Shown: positions 1 through 10,269 of the stretch, one piece after another
Layout of the letters: every line of letters starts with the position of its first letter
How positions within the stretch are numbered: the first letter of the stretch is position 1
Source of the DNA: Thermoplasmatota archaeon
GTDB taxonomy: Archaea > Thermoplasmatota > Penumbrarchaeia > Penumbrarchaeales > Penumbrarchaeaceae
Length of the DNA stretch: 64,000 nt
Assembly: GCA_025457865.1 (NCBI GenBank)
Contig: JALOTP010000002.1
Span: 61,213 to 125,212, forward strand
Direction: 5' to 3'
Program-made: the position numbers and the translations under genes
The notes under the pieces: generated by a model
What the model was told of the DNA's origin: nothing
The model's database searches: none
What the model saw: the letters and a program-made list of their open reading frames with translations, nothing else

Positions 1-2
1 AC

Positions 3-3000
3 AGGAACGCATATTCTTACTTCTACGGCAGCAAATATTCGTTGAGCAGCAAGATGAACGCTTACGACACCGTCCTCACCGACGTGTTACCCACGAACAG
101 GACCACACCTGCTGCATATTACATGATGCCGGATACCTTTGCCGACACCAGCACGGTAATAGATTACAACGTGAACTTCGACCTGATATCGCTGGTCAAC
201 GAATGGAAGTCCGGTGCACTTGACAATAACGGGATATTCCTGAACATGTACAAGACCCCATACTCGACCGCACCCCACCTCTATGATTATTACCACAACT
301 ATTACGTAACCTACAACAGTGATTGGAGCTCCGGAAGCCAATACGACAAGAACCATGTCGAATTCTATAGGTCCGGAGGGTTCACGACCCCCTTCACAAC
401 ATCAGGATCTTGGACAGCTCTCAGGCCTAAGCTCGTCATCGAGTACAAGGCAGAATCGATCAATCCGTGGCTCGATATCTGTGATGACGGCGTTATTGAC
501 TACTCTTATACTGGTACATTCGAAGGTATGAAGTCCCTGGGGGGTTATCAGAGCACGGTCAATAATTACCTGACCACACATTTACCTGATGAGGTGGACG
601 AGTACGGGAACGAATGGACCTATGTTCCAATAAGGGTCGGGGCCGATACGGCCGGTAGGATAATCATCCAGAACATAACGGTGAACTACGATTATACGGC
701 TAAGGTCTATTACAATCCGACCAGCATCACTCTGACCAATGAGCTCAATACGGTCGTCCCCCAGCGTGAGGACGGATTGACCATGGTCCCATTGAACATC
801 ACTGCCTCCTCTAAGGGGAAGTTGACCCTTAGCAACCTTGTCCTGTTGGGGACAAAACCCAATTACAGGCCATCCGTGGCGTTCCTTGAGGATATCGACA
901 TCCAGGAAGGGGCCGATAATGAGAGGTTCCTTGTGCTGTCCGATATCTTCTTTGACGAAGACCAGCCATCGGAAACGCTCATCTATAAGGTGCAGAAGAA
1001 CGATCAACCGACGCATGTGGACCTCAGTATCGTAAGGTCCGAATCCAGGGACGGGGCGGTCTATCTGATGATAGATACATCCAAGGACCCGAACTGGCAT
1101 GGTACGGTCAAGACGCAGATATCCGCTACAGACCTGTATGGGAAGGACACATGGACCAATGTCTTCGGGATTAATATACTCCCTGTGAACGACCCACCGG
1201 TCCAATCGCAGGAGTTGCCGCCTATAACGGCCGAAGAGGGACTTGATACATTATTGATCGAATACACCGCCCCGACAGGAAGGGATATCGCCCAGGGAAA
1301 ACGTTCATTCTATTTCAGGGGCGACGGGAAACCCTATTTCTCAGATATCGAGGGTCAGAGGATCTACCTTGATTTCGAGCTATTGGGTGCTGATATGGGA
1401 ACACAATCTCTAGAGAGAACGACCGAGGATGGTTTCAGGATATACCGCGGGGACAACAATGAGGTCTCCCTCTTCGTTCTCCCGCCGGAGTACACAGAGG
1501 ACCCGGACAATTTCGTCCTATTGATAGGCTCGGACCCGGATTATTCCTCTGACGATGGGGCCTATTATCTGAAGATCTACACTTCAGACGATAAGGATGA
1601 TAGGAAGTCCCAGTCCTTCTACATAGTACCTATAATCATCAGTTCGGTCAACGACCCTCCGACGTTCAGCGCCATCCCCGATGTGAACCTTGACGAGGAT
1701 ACTATCTATACAGGTTCTATCAAGTTCATTGAGACATACATCCAGGATGTTGACAATGCGACAGAGGACCTGATCATAGAGCTAACCTCGACCAATCCCT
1801 CGGTCAAGATCGGACTGACAGATGCTGGCTATCTCCGTGTCGAACCCGAGATGGACTTCAGCGGTGTGTCTCAGGTGGTCGTAAGGGCTAGCGATGGAAT
1901 AGGGACAGTATCGACCACCTTCAACATCAGGGTCAGGTCGATAAACGATCTGCCTGTGGTCGTAGCTTCCAATATCTATAACGGGAAGACCATAGACAGT
2001 ATGTTCTATATCCGTGGTACGGGCAATGACAAGGAAAAGACCCTCAGATGGATAGAGGTCGCAATAGTAAAGGAAGGGGACATACTGTACGAAGATGAAT
2101 GGATGGAAGCGGAAGGGGCGTATGTATGGCAGCATCTGGTCGATATCAGGGAATATTCCGATGGGGACCATCAGGTCTTCATCAGGGCCTATGACGGAAG
2201 GGACTATTCAGAGGTCCTTACTTTCTCGGTCATGATCGACTCGCCCGAGACGAAACCGCTCTCACCTCCACCGGTGGTCACGATAACGACACAGGTGACC
2301 GGAGCCCAATTCGAAAAGATGACCGTAGAAGGTACCGCGGAAGATGAGTCCAATTATGTGGAATATGTGGAATTCAGGATAGATGGCGGAACATGGAAGA
2401 AGGCAGCGCTCGGAGGCAATGATTGGACCGCAATAATCGATACAAGGACCCTTTCGAACGAGATACACAACTTCACGGTCAGGGCTTTCGATGGGAAATC
2501 GTACTCGAAGGAGGCATTCGTGAGGTTCGAGGTATTCAACGAGGATTCGGACCTGGACGGGATATCCAATAGCGACGAGATACTTCTGAACATGGACCCG
2601 TTCAACAAACTTGATGGACGTATGGATTACGACCTTGACGGGTTCCTGAACGTCGATGAGATCAAGAAAGGAACGGACCCGTTCGATGCCAAGAGCCATC
2701 CAAAGATCAAGAGCGACGACCCGGTCCTTGAGATATGGGCCATCATCTTCATAGCGGTGGCCGTTATAATGACGATATTGATAATCGGGTTATTCCTTTT
2801 GAACATCCAGATGGAAAAGAACATCCATACCTGGAGGGAAGATATCCATTCCAAGAGAGCCCAGAAGAGGCCCAAGACCCTCCTGCAGAAGATCGTTGAG
2901 CTGGCCCCAACATATGTCCATGCCGCTCCTACCGGCCCGGCGCTCCCGACCGGTCAAGCCCTTGAGGAGAGGGAAAGCCTCCCACCAGCTCCGGAAGGCA

Positions 3001-3011
3001 AGAACAATTGA
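3..3011 (+). CDS. Giant surface protein, 5'-truncated by window edge (DNRLRE-like, cadherin-like and Ca-binding repeats, C-terminal anchor)
   Basis: The reading frame is open to the left edge of the window with no stop, so the listed TTG at 42 is not the real start and the N-terminus lies outside. The first ~140 visible residues resemble a DNRLRE-type module, ending in the typical 'LRPKLVIEYK'. Several cadherin/Ig-like modules follow, with repeated 'VNDPP'/'INDLP' joints. Next is a thrombospondin-3-like calcium-binding stretch ('DSDLDGISNSDE', 'DYDLDGFLNVDE'). A single transmembrane helix ('IIFIAVAVIMTILIIGLFLL') and a basic, proline-rich cytosolic tail of about 65 residues close the protein. 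This is the layout of a cell-surface protein held by a C-terminal anchor. Role inferred: adhesion or polymer binding. No enzyme motif was seen. A strong hairpin follows the stop codon. Confidence 0.8.
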   Translation, partial: RNAYSYFYGSKYSLSSKMNAYDTVLTDVLPTNRTTPAAYYMMPDTFADTSTVIDYNVNFDLISLVNEWKSGALDNNGIFLNMYKTPYSTAPHLYDYYHNYYVTYNSDWSSGSQYDKNHVEFYRSGGFTTPFTTSGSWTALRPKLVIEYKAESINPWLDICDDGVIDYSYTGTFEGMKSLGGYQSTVNNYLTTHLPDEVDEYGNEWTYVPIRVGADTAGRIIIQNITVNYDYTAKVYYNPTSITLTNELNTVVPQREDGLTMVPLNITASSKGKLTLSNLVLLGTKPNYRPSVAFLEDIDIQEGADNERFLVLSDIFFDEDQPSETLIYKVQKNDQPTHVDLSIVRSESRDGAVYLMIDTSKDPNWHGTVKTQISATDLYGKDTWTNVFGINILPVNDPPVQSQELPPITAEEGLDTLLIEYTAPTGRDIAQGKRSFYFRGDGKPYFSDIEGQRIYLDFELLGADMGTQSLERTTEDGFRIYRGDNNEVSLFVLPPEYTEDPDNFVLLIGSDPDYSSDDGAYYLKIYTSDDKDDRKSQSFYIVPIIISSVNDPPTFSAIPDVNLDEDTIYTGSIKFIETYIQDVDNATEDLIIELTSTNPSVKIGLTDAGYLRVEPEMDFSGVSQVVVRASDGIGTVSTTFNIRVRSINDLPVVVASNIYNGKTIDSMFYIRGTGNDKEKTLRWIEVAIVKEGDILYEDEWMEAEGAYVWQHLVDIREYSDGDHQVFIRAYDGRDYSEVLTFSVMIDSPETKPLSPPPVVTITTQVTGAQFEKMTVEGTAEDESNYVEYVEFRIDGGTWKKAALGGNDWTAIIDTRTLSNEIHNFTVRAFDGKSYSKEAFVRFEVFNEDSDLDGISNSDEILLNMDPFNKLDGRMDYDLDGFLNVDEIKKGTDPFDAKSHPKIKSDDPVLEIWAIIFIAVAVIMTILIIGLFLLNIQMEKNIHTWREDIHSKRAQKRPKTLLQKIVELAPTYVHAAPTGPALPTGQALEERESLPPAPEGKNN

Positions 3012-3032
3012 ATGGTCCTGAAAGGACACTGA

Positions 3033-3064
3033 CCCTGCTCCTCAGGGAGCAGGGGTTTATTATT
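3033..3064 (+). terminator. Hairpin plus T-rich tract after the surface protein gene
   Basis: A perfect 9-bp stem (ccctgctcc / ggagcaggg) with a 4-nt loop (tcag) is followed by 'gtttattatttg'. It starts 21 nt after the stop of the surface protein gene and looks like an intrinsic terminator. The T/A-rich tail may double as the TATA element of the next gene. Confidence 0.6.
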
Positions 3065-3113
3065 TGATATGCATTGGGTAGCTCTTGACAGGTCTTTAAG
3101 GGAGGCCCCACCG

Positions 3114-4370
3114 ATGGGAACTTTCAACCTGAACGAAGCGGACCTAAGGAGCGATCATTTCCTAAATGCCGATATCCTATTGAGACCCACTGCGGATGAT
3201 GATAGGATCGAGAACATAAAAAGTATCATTGCCACGTCCCAAAGCCTGGAAGACAGATTATCTCAGCTGGATCAAGACCTCTATGATGGGACAAGGATAG
3301 GATTGGTGTTGAACGATAGGAACAGACCGACGCCAACATCCATCGTTCTTGAACAGATCTGGGCTGCCCACCCCTCTATCTTTGATAAGGTCATGAAGGT
3401 CCACATAGCAACAGGGACCCATAAAGCCCCGACAGAGGATGACCTGAGGGCCATACTAGGCCCTCTATATACCATTCTCAGGGAAAGAGTACATATCCAT
3501 GATGCGAAGGACGAGAAGGTCCATAGATACATATGTACCACTAAGCTAGGTACTGAGGTCAGGATAGACAGGGCCCTTGATGACCAGGACATACTTTTTT
3601 TCATAAATTCCGTGGAACCCCATTATTTCGCAGGGTACACAGGAGGAAGGAAGAGCATCCTGCCTGGAATGGCCGCGTTCAGTACGGTGGAAAGGAACCA
3701 TTCCCATGCATTGGACCCTGGATCGAGGACCCTTGGGCTCGAAGGGAACCCTGTCCATGAAGATATGGAAAATGCGGTCAGATACTATCTGAAGGACAGG
3801 AAGCATCTTTCCGTTCAGGTGGTCCAGGGCATAGGTAAGGTACTGACCTCGGTCCATGTGGGGGATATCTTCACCTCGTTCAGGAAGGGAGTGAAAGCGG
3901 CCAATGAACAGTTCTGCATCCCTGTCAAGGGCATGTACGATATCGTTGTGACCATTGCACGTCCCCCCATGGACAGAACGCTTTATCAGGCGCAGAAGGC
4001 AATTGAGAACGGTAAGCTGGCCTTGCGGGACGGAGGGGTCATAATACTTGTGGCCGGGTGTTTAGAAGGGATAGGGCAATCCACATTTTGGGACCTGATC
4101 ACATCGAGCCCCGACAGGGAAAGGACATTGAAGGAGATCTCTGAGGGATATGTCCTTGGCTATCATAAGGCCGCCAAGCTGTTGCAGCTCTCAAAGAGGG
4201 CCCATATCCATGCTGTTTGTGGCATAGACAAGGATGAACTTGCCAAGGGTTTCATAACGGGGTTCAGCGATATCGATGCGGCCATGGCCTCGGCCAGAGA
4301 TATCATCGGCAAGGACCCAAGGGTCCTGGTAATACCTGACGGGACCATGACGGTCCCCATGGTAGGATGA
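3114..4370 (+). CDS. larA: LarA-family nickel-pincer-cofactor racemase (lactate or malate racemase-like)
   Basis: The protein has the LarA/DUF2088 fold signature: 'RNRPTPT' (equivalent of the substrate-binding Arg), 'IATGTHKAP' (catalytic His region), 'YFAGYTGGRKSILPG' (cofactor Lys region) and 'NHSHALDPG'. LarA uses a covalently bound nickel-pincer nucleotide to racemise alpha-hydroxy acids. The start at 3114 is preferred over the ORF-track ATG at 3069 because 'gggaggc' lies just upstream and the TATA-like tract lies near 3056-3064. This gives 418 residues, the usual LarA length. The stop is only 24 nt before the malic enzyme start, so the two are probably co-transcribed. The cofactor genes larB, larC and larE are not in the window. 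Substrate cannot be read from sequence; the neighbour suggests malate. Confidence 0.85.
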   Translation: MGTFNLNEADLRSDHFLNADILLRPTADDDRIENIKSIIATSQSLEDRLSQLDQDLYDGTRIGLVLNDRNRPTPTSIVLEQIWAAHPSIFDKVMKVHIATGTHKAPTEDDLRAILGPLYTILRERVHIHDAKDEKVHRYICTTKLGTEVRIDRALDDQDILFFINSVEPHYFAGYTGGRKSILPGMAAFSTVERNHSHALDPGSRTLGLEGNPVHEDMENAVRYYLKDRKHLSVQVVQGIGKVLTSVHVGDIFTSFRKGVKAANEQFCIPVKGMYDIVVTIARPPMDRTLYQAQKAIENGKLALRDGGVIILVAGCLEGIGQSTFWDLITSSPDRERTLKEISEGYVLGYHKAAKLLQLSKRAHIHAVCGIDKDELAKGFITGFSDIDAAMASARDIIGKDPRVLVIPDGTMTVPMVG

Positions 4371-4394
4371 TACTGGATGATCGGAGTGATATCG

Positions 4395-5750
4395 ATGGAT
4401 AAGGACATAGATAGGCTGGAAAGGGCCAGAAGGCCCGGAAAACTTGCAAGCCAGATGCATCCCATATACAAGGGGAAGATAGAGATCTCCCTCAAAGCGC
4501 CGGTAAGGAGCTTCTCCGATTTCGCAATATGGTACACACCTGGTGTTGCGACACCTTGCAGGGAGATAGCCTCGGACCATTGGAAGGTTTGGGAACATAC
4601 GAACCGTGGTAACACCATCGCTGTGGTATCGGACGGAACCAGGGTCCTTGGCCTTGGGAATATAGGTCCGCAGGCAGCGCTTCCCGTGATGGAAGGAAAG
4701 GCGCTGCTCTTCAAGTACCTTGGAGGGGTCGATGCCTTTCCTATCTGTCTTGGCACGACCGACCCGGAGGAGATAATTAGGACCGTGAAGGCGCTTGAGC
4801 CATGTCTGGGCGGTATCAACCTGGAGGACATAGCCACTCCCCAATGCTTCCATATCCTTGAGCGCTTGAGAAAGGAAATGGAGATACCGGTCTGGCATGA
4901 TGACCAGCAAGGGACGGCGACCGTGGAGGTCGCTGGTTTCGTAAATGCCGCAAAGGTCGTTGGAAAGAGGCTCGACCAGATGCAGGTGACGATGATAGGG
5001 GCGGGAGCGGCCAACATAAGGATAGCGTCCATCCTCACAAAGGTAGGGGTCAGACCCAATAACATCATCATGTGCGATTCGAAGGGTATCCTTAACCAAG
5101 AAAGGAAGGACTTAAGTGAGCTCGAAGCCACGAACCCGGAAAAGTACAAGGCCTGCATCGAGTACTCTGGGGCATCAAGGGATTGTACACAGAGCTCCTG
5201 CACCAGAGGGTCAGATGCCATACTCTGCGCATCGAGGCCCATTCCCGGGACCGTCACCAAGGATATGATAAGGGACATGGCCGATAAGGCCATAGTCTTC
5301 GCTGCGGCGAACCCAGAACCTGAGATCTGGCCCTGGGACGCCAAGGAGGCCGGTGCATATGTCATAGCGACCGGTAGGTCCGATTTCCCGAACCAGATAA
5401 ACAACTCACTGGGATTTCCGGGGATCTTTAGGGGAGCGCTAGATGTCATGGCAAGGACCATAACGGACGAGATGTGCATAGCTGCCGCAATGGAGCTGGC
5501 CAAAGTCGCTGAAGATAAGGGACTGACCCCGGAATACATAATTCCCAATATGGAGGAATGGGAGGTCTATCCCAGAGAGGCCGCTGCGGTGGGTGAGAAG
5601 GCCATTGAACAGGGGGTAGCCAGGTTCACAAGGCTCCGTTCCGAGCTGCTCGATATGGCCTATTCGAGGATAGAGAGGGCCAGGAACGAGACGAAACTGA
5701 AGATGGACAATGGCATCATTCCCAAGGCTCCCGAGGGCACCTCGCTATGA
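4395..5750 (+). CDS. Malic enzyme (malate dehydrogenase, oxaloacetate-decarboxylating)
   Basis: Oxidatively decarboxylates L-malate to pyruvate and CO2 with NAD(P). Seen: 'IWYTPGVATPCREIA' (malic domain), 'GLGNIGPQAALPVMEGK', 'INLEDIATPQCFHILERL', 'WHDDQQGTA' (metal and substrate site), 'MIGAGAANIRIA' (Rossmann loop) and 'FAAANPEPEIWP'. At 451 residues it matches the short prokaryotic form without a phosphotransacetylase domain. The start at 4395 is chosen over 4377 because 'ggagtgat' precedes it at good spacing. A cysteine-containing insert ('SRDCTQSSCTRGSDA') sits in the NAD domain and is slightly unusual. It lies directly behind the LarA homologue, which suggests a shared role in malate use. 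Co-factor preference cannot be decided by eye. Confidence 0.93.
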   Translation: MDKDIDRLERARRPGKLASQMHPIYKGKIEISLKAPVRSFSDFAIWYTPGVATPCREIASDHWKVWEHTNRGNTIAVVSDGTRVLGLGNIGPQAALPVMEGKALLFKYLGGVDAFPICLGTTDPEEIIRTVKALEPCLGGINLEDIATPQCFHILERLRKEMEIPVWHDDQQGTATVEVAGFVNAAKVVGKRLDQMQVTMIGAGAANIRIASILTKVGVRPNNIIMCDSKGILNQERKDLSELEATNPEKYKACIEYSGASRDCTQSSCTRGSDAILCASRPIPGTVTKDMIRDMADKAIVFAAANPEPEIWPWDAKEAGAYVIATGRSDFPNQINNSLGFPGIFRGALDVMARTITDEMCIAAAMELAKVAEDKGLTPEYIIPNMEEWEVYPREAAAVGEKAIEQGVARFTRLRSELLDMAYSRIERARNETKLKMDNGIIPKAPEGTSL

Positions 5751-5756
5751 TCGCTC

Positions 5757-8700
5757 CTACTCCTCCCAATCCCGTCTTTTTTCTTTCCTGGAAAGTAAGA
5801 ACATCACTATGATGAAGATGACCAGGAACAGTATGAGAGCACCTATACCGAGATATGCCCAGGGTACATCCTTGTCTGTTTTCGGTTGGACCGGTTCGAT
5901 GGCCTTGACCGGTCCGGCTGCCTTACCGAGGCCGAGCGGGTTCTCGGCCCTGATCGAATAAAAATAGGTCCTTCCCTTGACCACCTCATGGTCCGTCCAG
6001 GACCTGGACGATGAATCGACCTTCATCACGTTCTTCAAGGAGGTCGGTTCCTCACCTCTGTAGATATGATAGATCCATATTGCCCCGCCACCATCATCGG
6101 CAGGCGGAAGCCATCTGACGATAATGGCGATACCATCCCAGGTCGCATTGAGGGTAGCAGGGCTTCCGGGGACGGTCATAGGGGTAGCAAAGGTCGAGGT
6201 CGGTGGGGAGCGGCCCATGGAATTGATTGCCACTACCGACACCTCATATTCCAGGCCGTTGACGAGCTCATCGATGACGAGCGATCTCGTTCCCATGTTC
6301 CTTCTGATAGTATCGAGGACGGACCCTTTGGGGCCGAAAAGGACATCATAGCCTATGCGCGGGTCACCTCCATCGTCCCCAGGTCTTTCCCAGGTGACGT
6401 TGATACTTCGGTCCCCTATCTGGCATCTCAATGTCTCCGGCGCGGATGGCACTTTCATGGGTATTCCCGTGATCATCACAGAGAAGGGGCCAAAGCCCTT
6501 GACGTTCCGTGCCCTGACTTTGAGGAAATAGGTCTTGCCGTTCACCAGCCCCGAGATGTACAAGGATAGGTCCGTTGTGTTCGAACGCAGGTAGAGAGAA
6601 TCGTTCCTCTCTCCCAGATGGACCTCATAGAGCAATCCCGGGTCGCCGCCGTTATCGATCGGTGATCCCCAGCTGAGGTTGAGGGTCCCATCACCTGGAA
6701 CGAGCTTAAGATCCGTGGGAGGTCCCGGCCGGTTGAAGGGGGTGATGGAGACATTTGAGCTCCATGGTCCGAAGGACCTGGTATTGAAGGCCCTCACCGA
6801 GAAAGTATGGTGAATACCCTGTTCGAGCCCCCAAACGGTCTGTTCTCTGGCTTCCGTGCCCTTGATCGTACTTGGACCGAACCCTCCATCTGCAGAGAAC
6901 CTGATCTCATAGGTGAGGTTGACGTAACCTCCCGAGGCGTTGGGAGCGGTCCATTTCAGGACAACATGGTCCCCGCCCTCAGAGGCTGTGAGGTTCCAGG
7001 GCTCGGATGGGATTCCAAGAGGGTTCGTTACTATGGGTCCTGCGGAGGGCCCCTCGCCCATCTCGTTGACGGCTGCAACGATGAAATGGTAGTCTCTGCC
7101 GTTCTCTAGGGAGCGGACCTCGCTAGAAGTCATTACAAGGTCCCATCTCAATAGGACCAGGTCTGAGAGCGATCTGCCGCCGTAGACCCTATAGGTAAGG
7201 TTCCATGCGCCGCCATCGTCCAGCGGAGGGGACCAGGAGAGGAGCGCTCCACCGCTAAAAGGGGCGACCTTCAGGTCCATGGGAGGTCCAGGCCTCTTTC
7301 TTGGAACCCCTCCGAACGGGACCGACCTGGGCCCTTCCCCCGCCAGATTGGATGCCGAGACAGAGATATTGTAGGTCCTACCGTTCATAAGACCACTTGC
7401 ATTATAGAACAACCTGTCAAGACCGGAAACGACCAAGACGTAAGGGCCGGTCCCGTTCGAGAGAAAGACATCGTAATATAGGATGACCGCTCCACCCCTG
7501 TCCATGGGGGGGGAGAAAGAGAAGTTCAGGAAAGCGTTCCCAGCCCTGACATGATATGGTAAGGGTGGACCAGGGGTCGTCATGGGAACAGCGGACGCAT
7601 CTGCACCGACCCCCTCACCGACCTTGTTCCTGGCTTTGACGGAATAATGGTACCTGATACCGTTGGTCAAATTGGCATCATGGTAACTTAGGTTGGTTGC
7701 GGTCTCGAAGATAAGCTTTTTAGAAGCTGGGTTCGTACCACGATATATCCTATAACCCAGGATGGGTTCCCCTCCGTCGCTCGAAGGTTCCTCCCAGGTC
7801 AGATCTATGGTCATGTTGCCCCAGTCCGCGGTCATGCTCTGAGGAGGGCCAGGCAGGAACGAGTCCAGTTTGAAAGCGGTTATGAAGAGGTCATAGCCAA
7901 CTGAGAAGGTCGTATCATAGGCCCCATCGGTGACCGGGAAGTCATGGGCGGGATAGTTGGAATATGTCTCGCCTGCAAGATAGAGCATGTTGGGGGCCGA
8001 AAAAAGGACCGATGTCCCGGTATCCTCGTCCCTCCCACCCATGAAGGTCGAATAATCCATGCCGGAACAATCTGACCTAAATACCGTAATGAAGGCATCC
8101 TGTTCGTTCCTCGTCCTATCGAAAGCGTCAGGGCTCAATGGGAAGAAGGTGGAGTCCGTATACCCGCAGACCGCCGGTCTCCCATCGGCGAGCAGATATA
8201 CCCCCAATCCTCCCTCGTAATAATCGAAATTGGGCTGCCCACCATAGTTTTCGTCCGCTCCAAGGAAGGAAGCGAAGTCCACCTTTGAACCGTTCCAGGA
8301 GAGCCTGGCTATGAATGCGTCCTCCTCACCGGTGAACGAGGTATCGAACGCCCCCGGGGTCGCCGGAAAGTGGCCGCCCCCATTTACGGTCCGCCCCGTC
8401 ATGTAGATGTTACCCGAACCATCGAGCTCGATATCCCGTATCCATGTCCCGTTGCCGAAGAAGGTCGAGAAATCGAGGGTCTTAAGGTCAGGGTCAAGCT
8501 TGGTAACGAATCCCATATAGAACCCGTATTTTTCCTGGAATGCACCTGCGGTCGTCGGGTAATCCTCCGAGAGCATATGTCCCGCTATGACGGGTCTGTT
8601 CCCCTGATCGATCTCAAGGGTGTAGGGGAGTTCGCCCCAGGAGCTTCCTCCCAAATAGGTACAATTGAGAGCGGACGAACCATCGGCCTTCAGTTTCAGT

Positions 8701-10013
8701 ATGAATATATCGGTATCTCCCTTCAAGGTGGTCTGATAGGCTCCCGTGGTCACAGGAAGGTCATCGGATGATGTAAGTCCGACCACCATCGGTTCTCCGG
8801 ATGTGGTGCATCCAGTACCCCTGGAATAATCTATTCCGTTACCTCCAACGTATGTCGAGAACCGCATGGTCCCGAGCTGTGAGTCGAAGGAAGAGATGAA
8901 GGCATCGCTTCCACCTCCGTTGTAGGTACGGTCAAAGGCCGATGCTGTCGTCGGGAAGTTCGTTGAGTTCGTCAGACCGGAAACGATCACATTCCCATTG
9001 CCATCAAGGCATATGTCGGCCGGATCATCATATAGACTGCCGCCGAGGTAAGTTGCGAATAGAATACTTGATAGGTCCTCGTTCATCCTGCAGATATAGA
9101 TATCGCGCTCCCCGCCATGGGTGGGGTCCTGGCTGCCAGGGTGGGTGTAGAGATCGTAAGACTCCACATTGCCGACCAGATATATATCGCCCAATGGGCC
9201 TTTCTCCAGCTTTGCGTTCCTGTCCCAGCTGTTGCCACCAATATAGGTAGAGGCTTTAAGGAGAGGGTCGATGACGAGAACTGAAGAACCGTCGTAGGGA
9301 GCGATGTCGAACGTTACAATGTTCCCACAGACCCCATAGGTACATCCGATCCCGTTCGTACCCTGATAGGCTACGAGCGGGCCTTCTATCAGATGCATCC
9401 CATCAAGATGGATATCGAGCATGGTGCCAACCGAGGCCGATAATGAGGAGGCCCCGTGATATATGACCGAAATTGAGGTGGGGTCCGACCCCGGTTCACA
9501 ATGGAGCTCGTACTTGGGCCATCCATCTTCCAGGATGACCACTATGGATATCAGGGGATAGGCCTCTTTAAGGACCACACTCTGGTAGGAAGGTGCGAGC
9601 TCTATCCAATCGCTCTCCTGTTCTGAGAGATAGAAATTATGGACCGTTCCAATGGTTCCCTTGCCAATGACCTTTTCCGTAGAAGAACCGGCGAATTCCA
9701 GTCTAAGAAGTTCTTCGAATGTGTTCCCGCTCCGTTCTGACGAGGGATGGCACAAGGAGATGGAACCCCTGCGGACCATGAACGAAGGGTCACCTTCGGT
9801 ATAGAAGATAACTGATGGGTCATCTATCTGGCCAAGGTTCTCAATGAACGCCTTACCGGGCCCAGGGAGCTGTCCGGATGGGGCCGATAACGTTATGTAA
9901 GGTCCCTGCGAAAAACCCAGGTCCTTTGAGGTATCCGGACTTTCAGCTTCCCCTTGATAGGACATCATAAGGAAGGTGAGTATGATCAGAATAGAGGGAA
10001 CAGGGTGTTTCAT
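5757..10013 (-). CDS. Giant secreted protein: SBBP beta-propeller repeats, seven fn3 domains, C-terminal anchor
   Basis: The start at 10013 (not 10175) is chosen because 'aaggagac' lies just upstream and the protein then opens with a signal peptide ('MKHPVPSILIILTFLMM'). This gives 1418 residues. After the signal comes the module typical of SBBP proteins ('AFIENLGQIDDPSVIFY'), then about nine propeller repeats of the form 'STYIGG...D...A' with 'GLTNSTNFPTT'-like joints. Seven fibronectin type III domains follow, most containing 'DDGG' or a variant. A transmembrane helix ('YLGIGALILFLVIFIIVMFLL') and a short basic tail end the protein. Surface-exposed; likely binding or adhesion. The gene converges with malic enzyme, with stops 7 nt apart, and is divergent from the membrane-protein pair upstream. 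Confidence 0.88.
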   Translation of the reverse strand: MKHPVPSILIILTFLMMSYQGEAESPDTSKDLGFSQGPYITLSAPSGQLPGPGKAFIENLGQIDDPSVIFYTEGDPSFMVRRGSISLCHPSSERSGNTFEELLRLEFAGSSTEKVIGKGTIGTVHNFYLSEQESDWIELAPSYQSVVLKEAYPLISIVVILEDGWPKYELHCEPGSDPTSISVIYHGASSLSASVGTMLDIHLDGMHLIEGPLVAYQGTNGIGCTYGVCGNIVTFDIAPYDGSSVLVIDPLLKASTYIGGNSWDRNAKLEKGPLGDIYLVGNVESYDLYTHPGSQDPTHGGERDIYICRMNEDLSSILFATYLGGSLYDDPADICLDGNGNVIVSGLTNSTNFPTTASAFDRTYNGGGSDAFISSFDSQLGTMRFSTYVGGNGIDYSRGTGCTTSGEPMVVGLTSSDDLPVTTGAYQTTLKGDTDIFILKLKADGSSALNCTYLGGSSWGELPYTLEIDQGNRPVIAGHMLSEDYPTTAGAFQEKYGFYMGFVTKLDPDLKTLDFSTFFGNGTWIRDIELDGSGNIYMTGRTVNGGGHFPATPGAFDTSFTGEEDAFIARLSWNGSKVDFASFLGADENYGGQPNFDYYEGGLGVYLLADGRPAVCGYTDSTFFPLSPDAFDRTRNEQDAFITVFRSDCSGMDYSTFMGGRDEDTGTSVLFSAPNMLYLAGETYSNYPAHDFPVTDGAYDTTFSVGYDLFITAFKLDSFLPGPPQSMTADWGNMTIDLTWEEPSSDGGEPILGYRIYRGTNPASKKLIFETATNLSYHDANLTNGIRYHYSVKARNKVGEGVGADASAVPMTTPGPPLPYHVRAGNAFLNFSFSPPMDRGGAVILYYDVFLSNGTGPYVLVVSGLDRLFYNASGLMNGRTYNISVSASNLAGEGPRSVPFGGVPRKRPGPPMDLKVAPFSGGALLSWSPPLDDGGAWNLTYRVYGGRSLSDLVLLRWDLVMTSSEVRSLENGRDYHFIVAAVNEMGEGPSAGPIVTNPLGIPSEPWNLTASEGGDHVVLKWTAPNASGGYVNLTYEIRFSADGGFGPSTIKGTEAREQTVWGLEQGIHHTFSVRAFNTRSFGPWSSNVSITPFNRPGPPTDLKLVPGDGTLNLSWGSPIDNGGDPGLLYEVHLGERNDSLYLRSNTTDLSLYISGLVNGKTYFLKVRARNVKGFGPFSVMITGIPMKVPSAPETLRCQIGDRSINVTWERPGDDGGDPRIGYDVLFGPKGSVLDTIRRNMGTRSLVIDELVNGLEYEVSVVAINSMGRSPPTSTFATPMTVPGSPATLNATWDGIAIIVRWLPPADDGGGAIWIYHIYRGEEPTSLKNVMKVDSSSRSWTDHEVVKGRTYFYSIRAENPLGLGKAAGPVKAIEPVQPKTDKDVPWAYLGIGALILFLVIFIIVMFLLSRKEKRRDWEE

Positions 10014-10210
10014 GCGCGATGTCTCCTTAGTGATAGAAACCGAATACCGAGCTGACAGGAGTCTGTCCTTTTGGACGCTCCGATGCACTTCCGAGGCAAT
10101 AGCGGTCAAAAGCCCTATTGTGGTATTATTCTTTGCCGTTGTCATAAGGGGCATACCATGGTCCGAGGTTGGCATATATCGTCAGAGTCCGAACTGTAGC
10201 CATCCTGTTC

Positions 10211-10224
10211 CGATATGTATTTAA
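10211..10224 (+). promoter_or_regulatory. TATA-like element for the 10270 membrane-protein operon
   Basis: The A/T-rich run 'gatatgtatttaatg' lies about 50 nt upstream of the ATG at 10270, in the 256-nt divergent gap. It fits an archaeal TATA box, but only by eye. Confidence 0.35.
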
Positions 10225-10269
10225 TGCCATCGAGCCGTTATTGATAACGGATGGGACCGGAGGGATAAG

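Noticed and set aside
4163-5548. 461-residue minus-strand ORF antisense to larA and malic enzyme
   Set aside because: It lies wholly opposite two well-supported enzymes and is Ser/Met/Ile-rich without domains, as expected for a shadow of GC-biased coding DNA. The same holds for 4191-5099.
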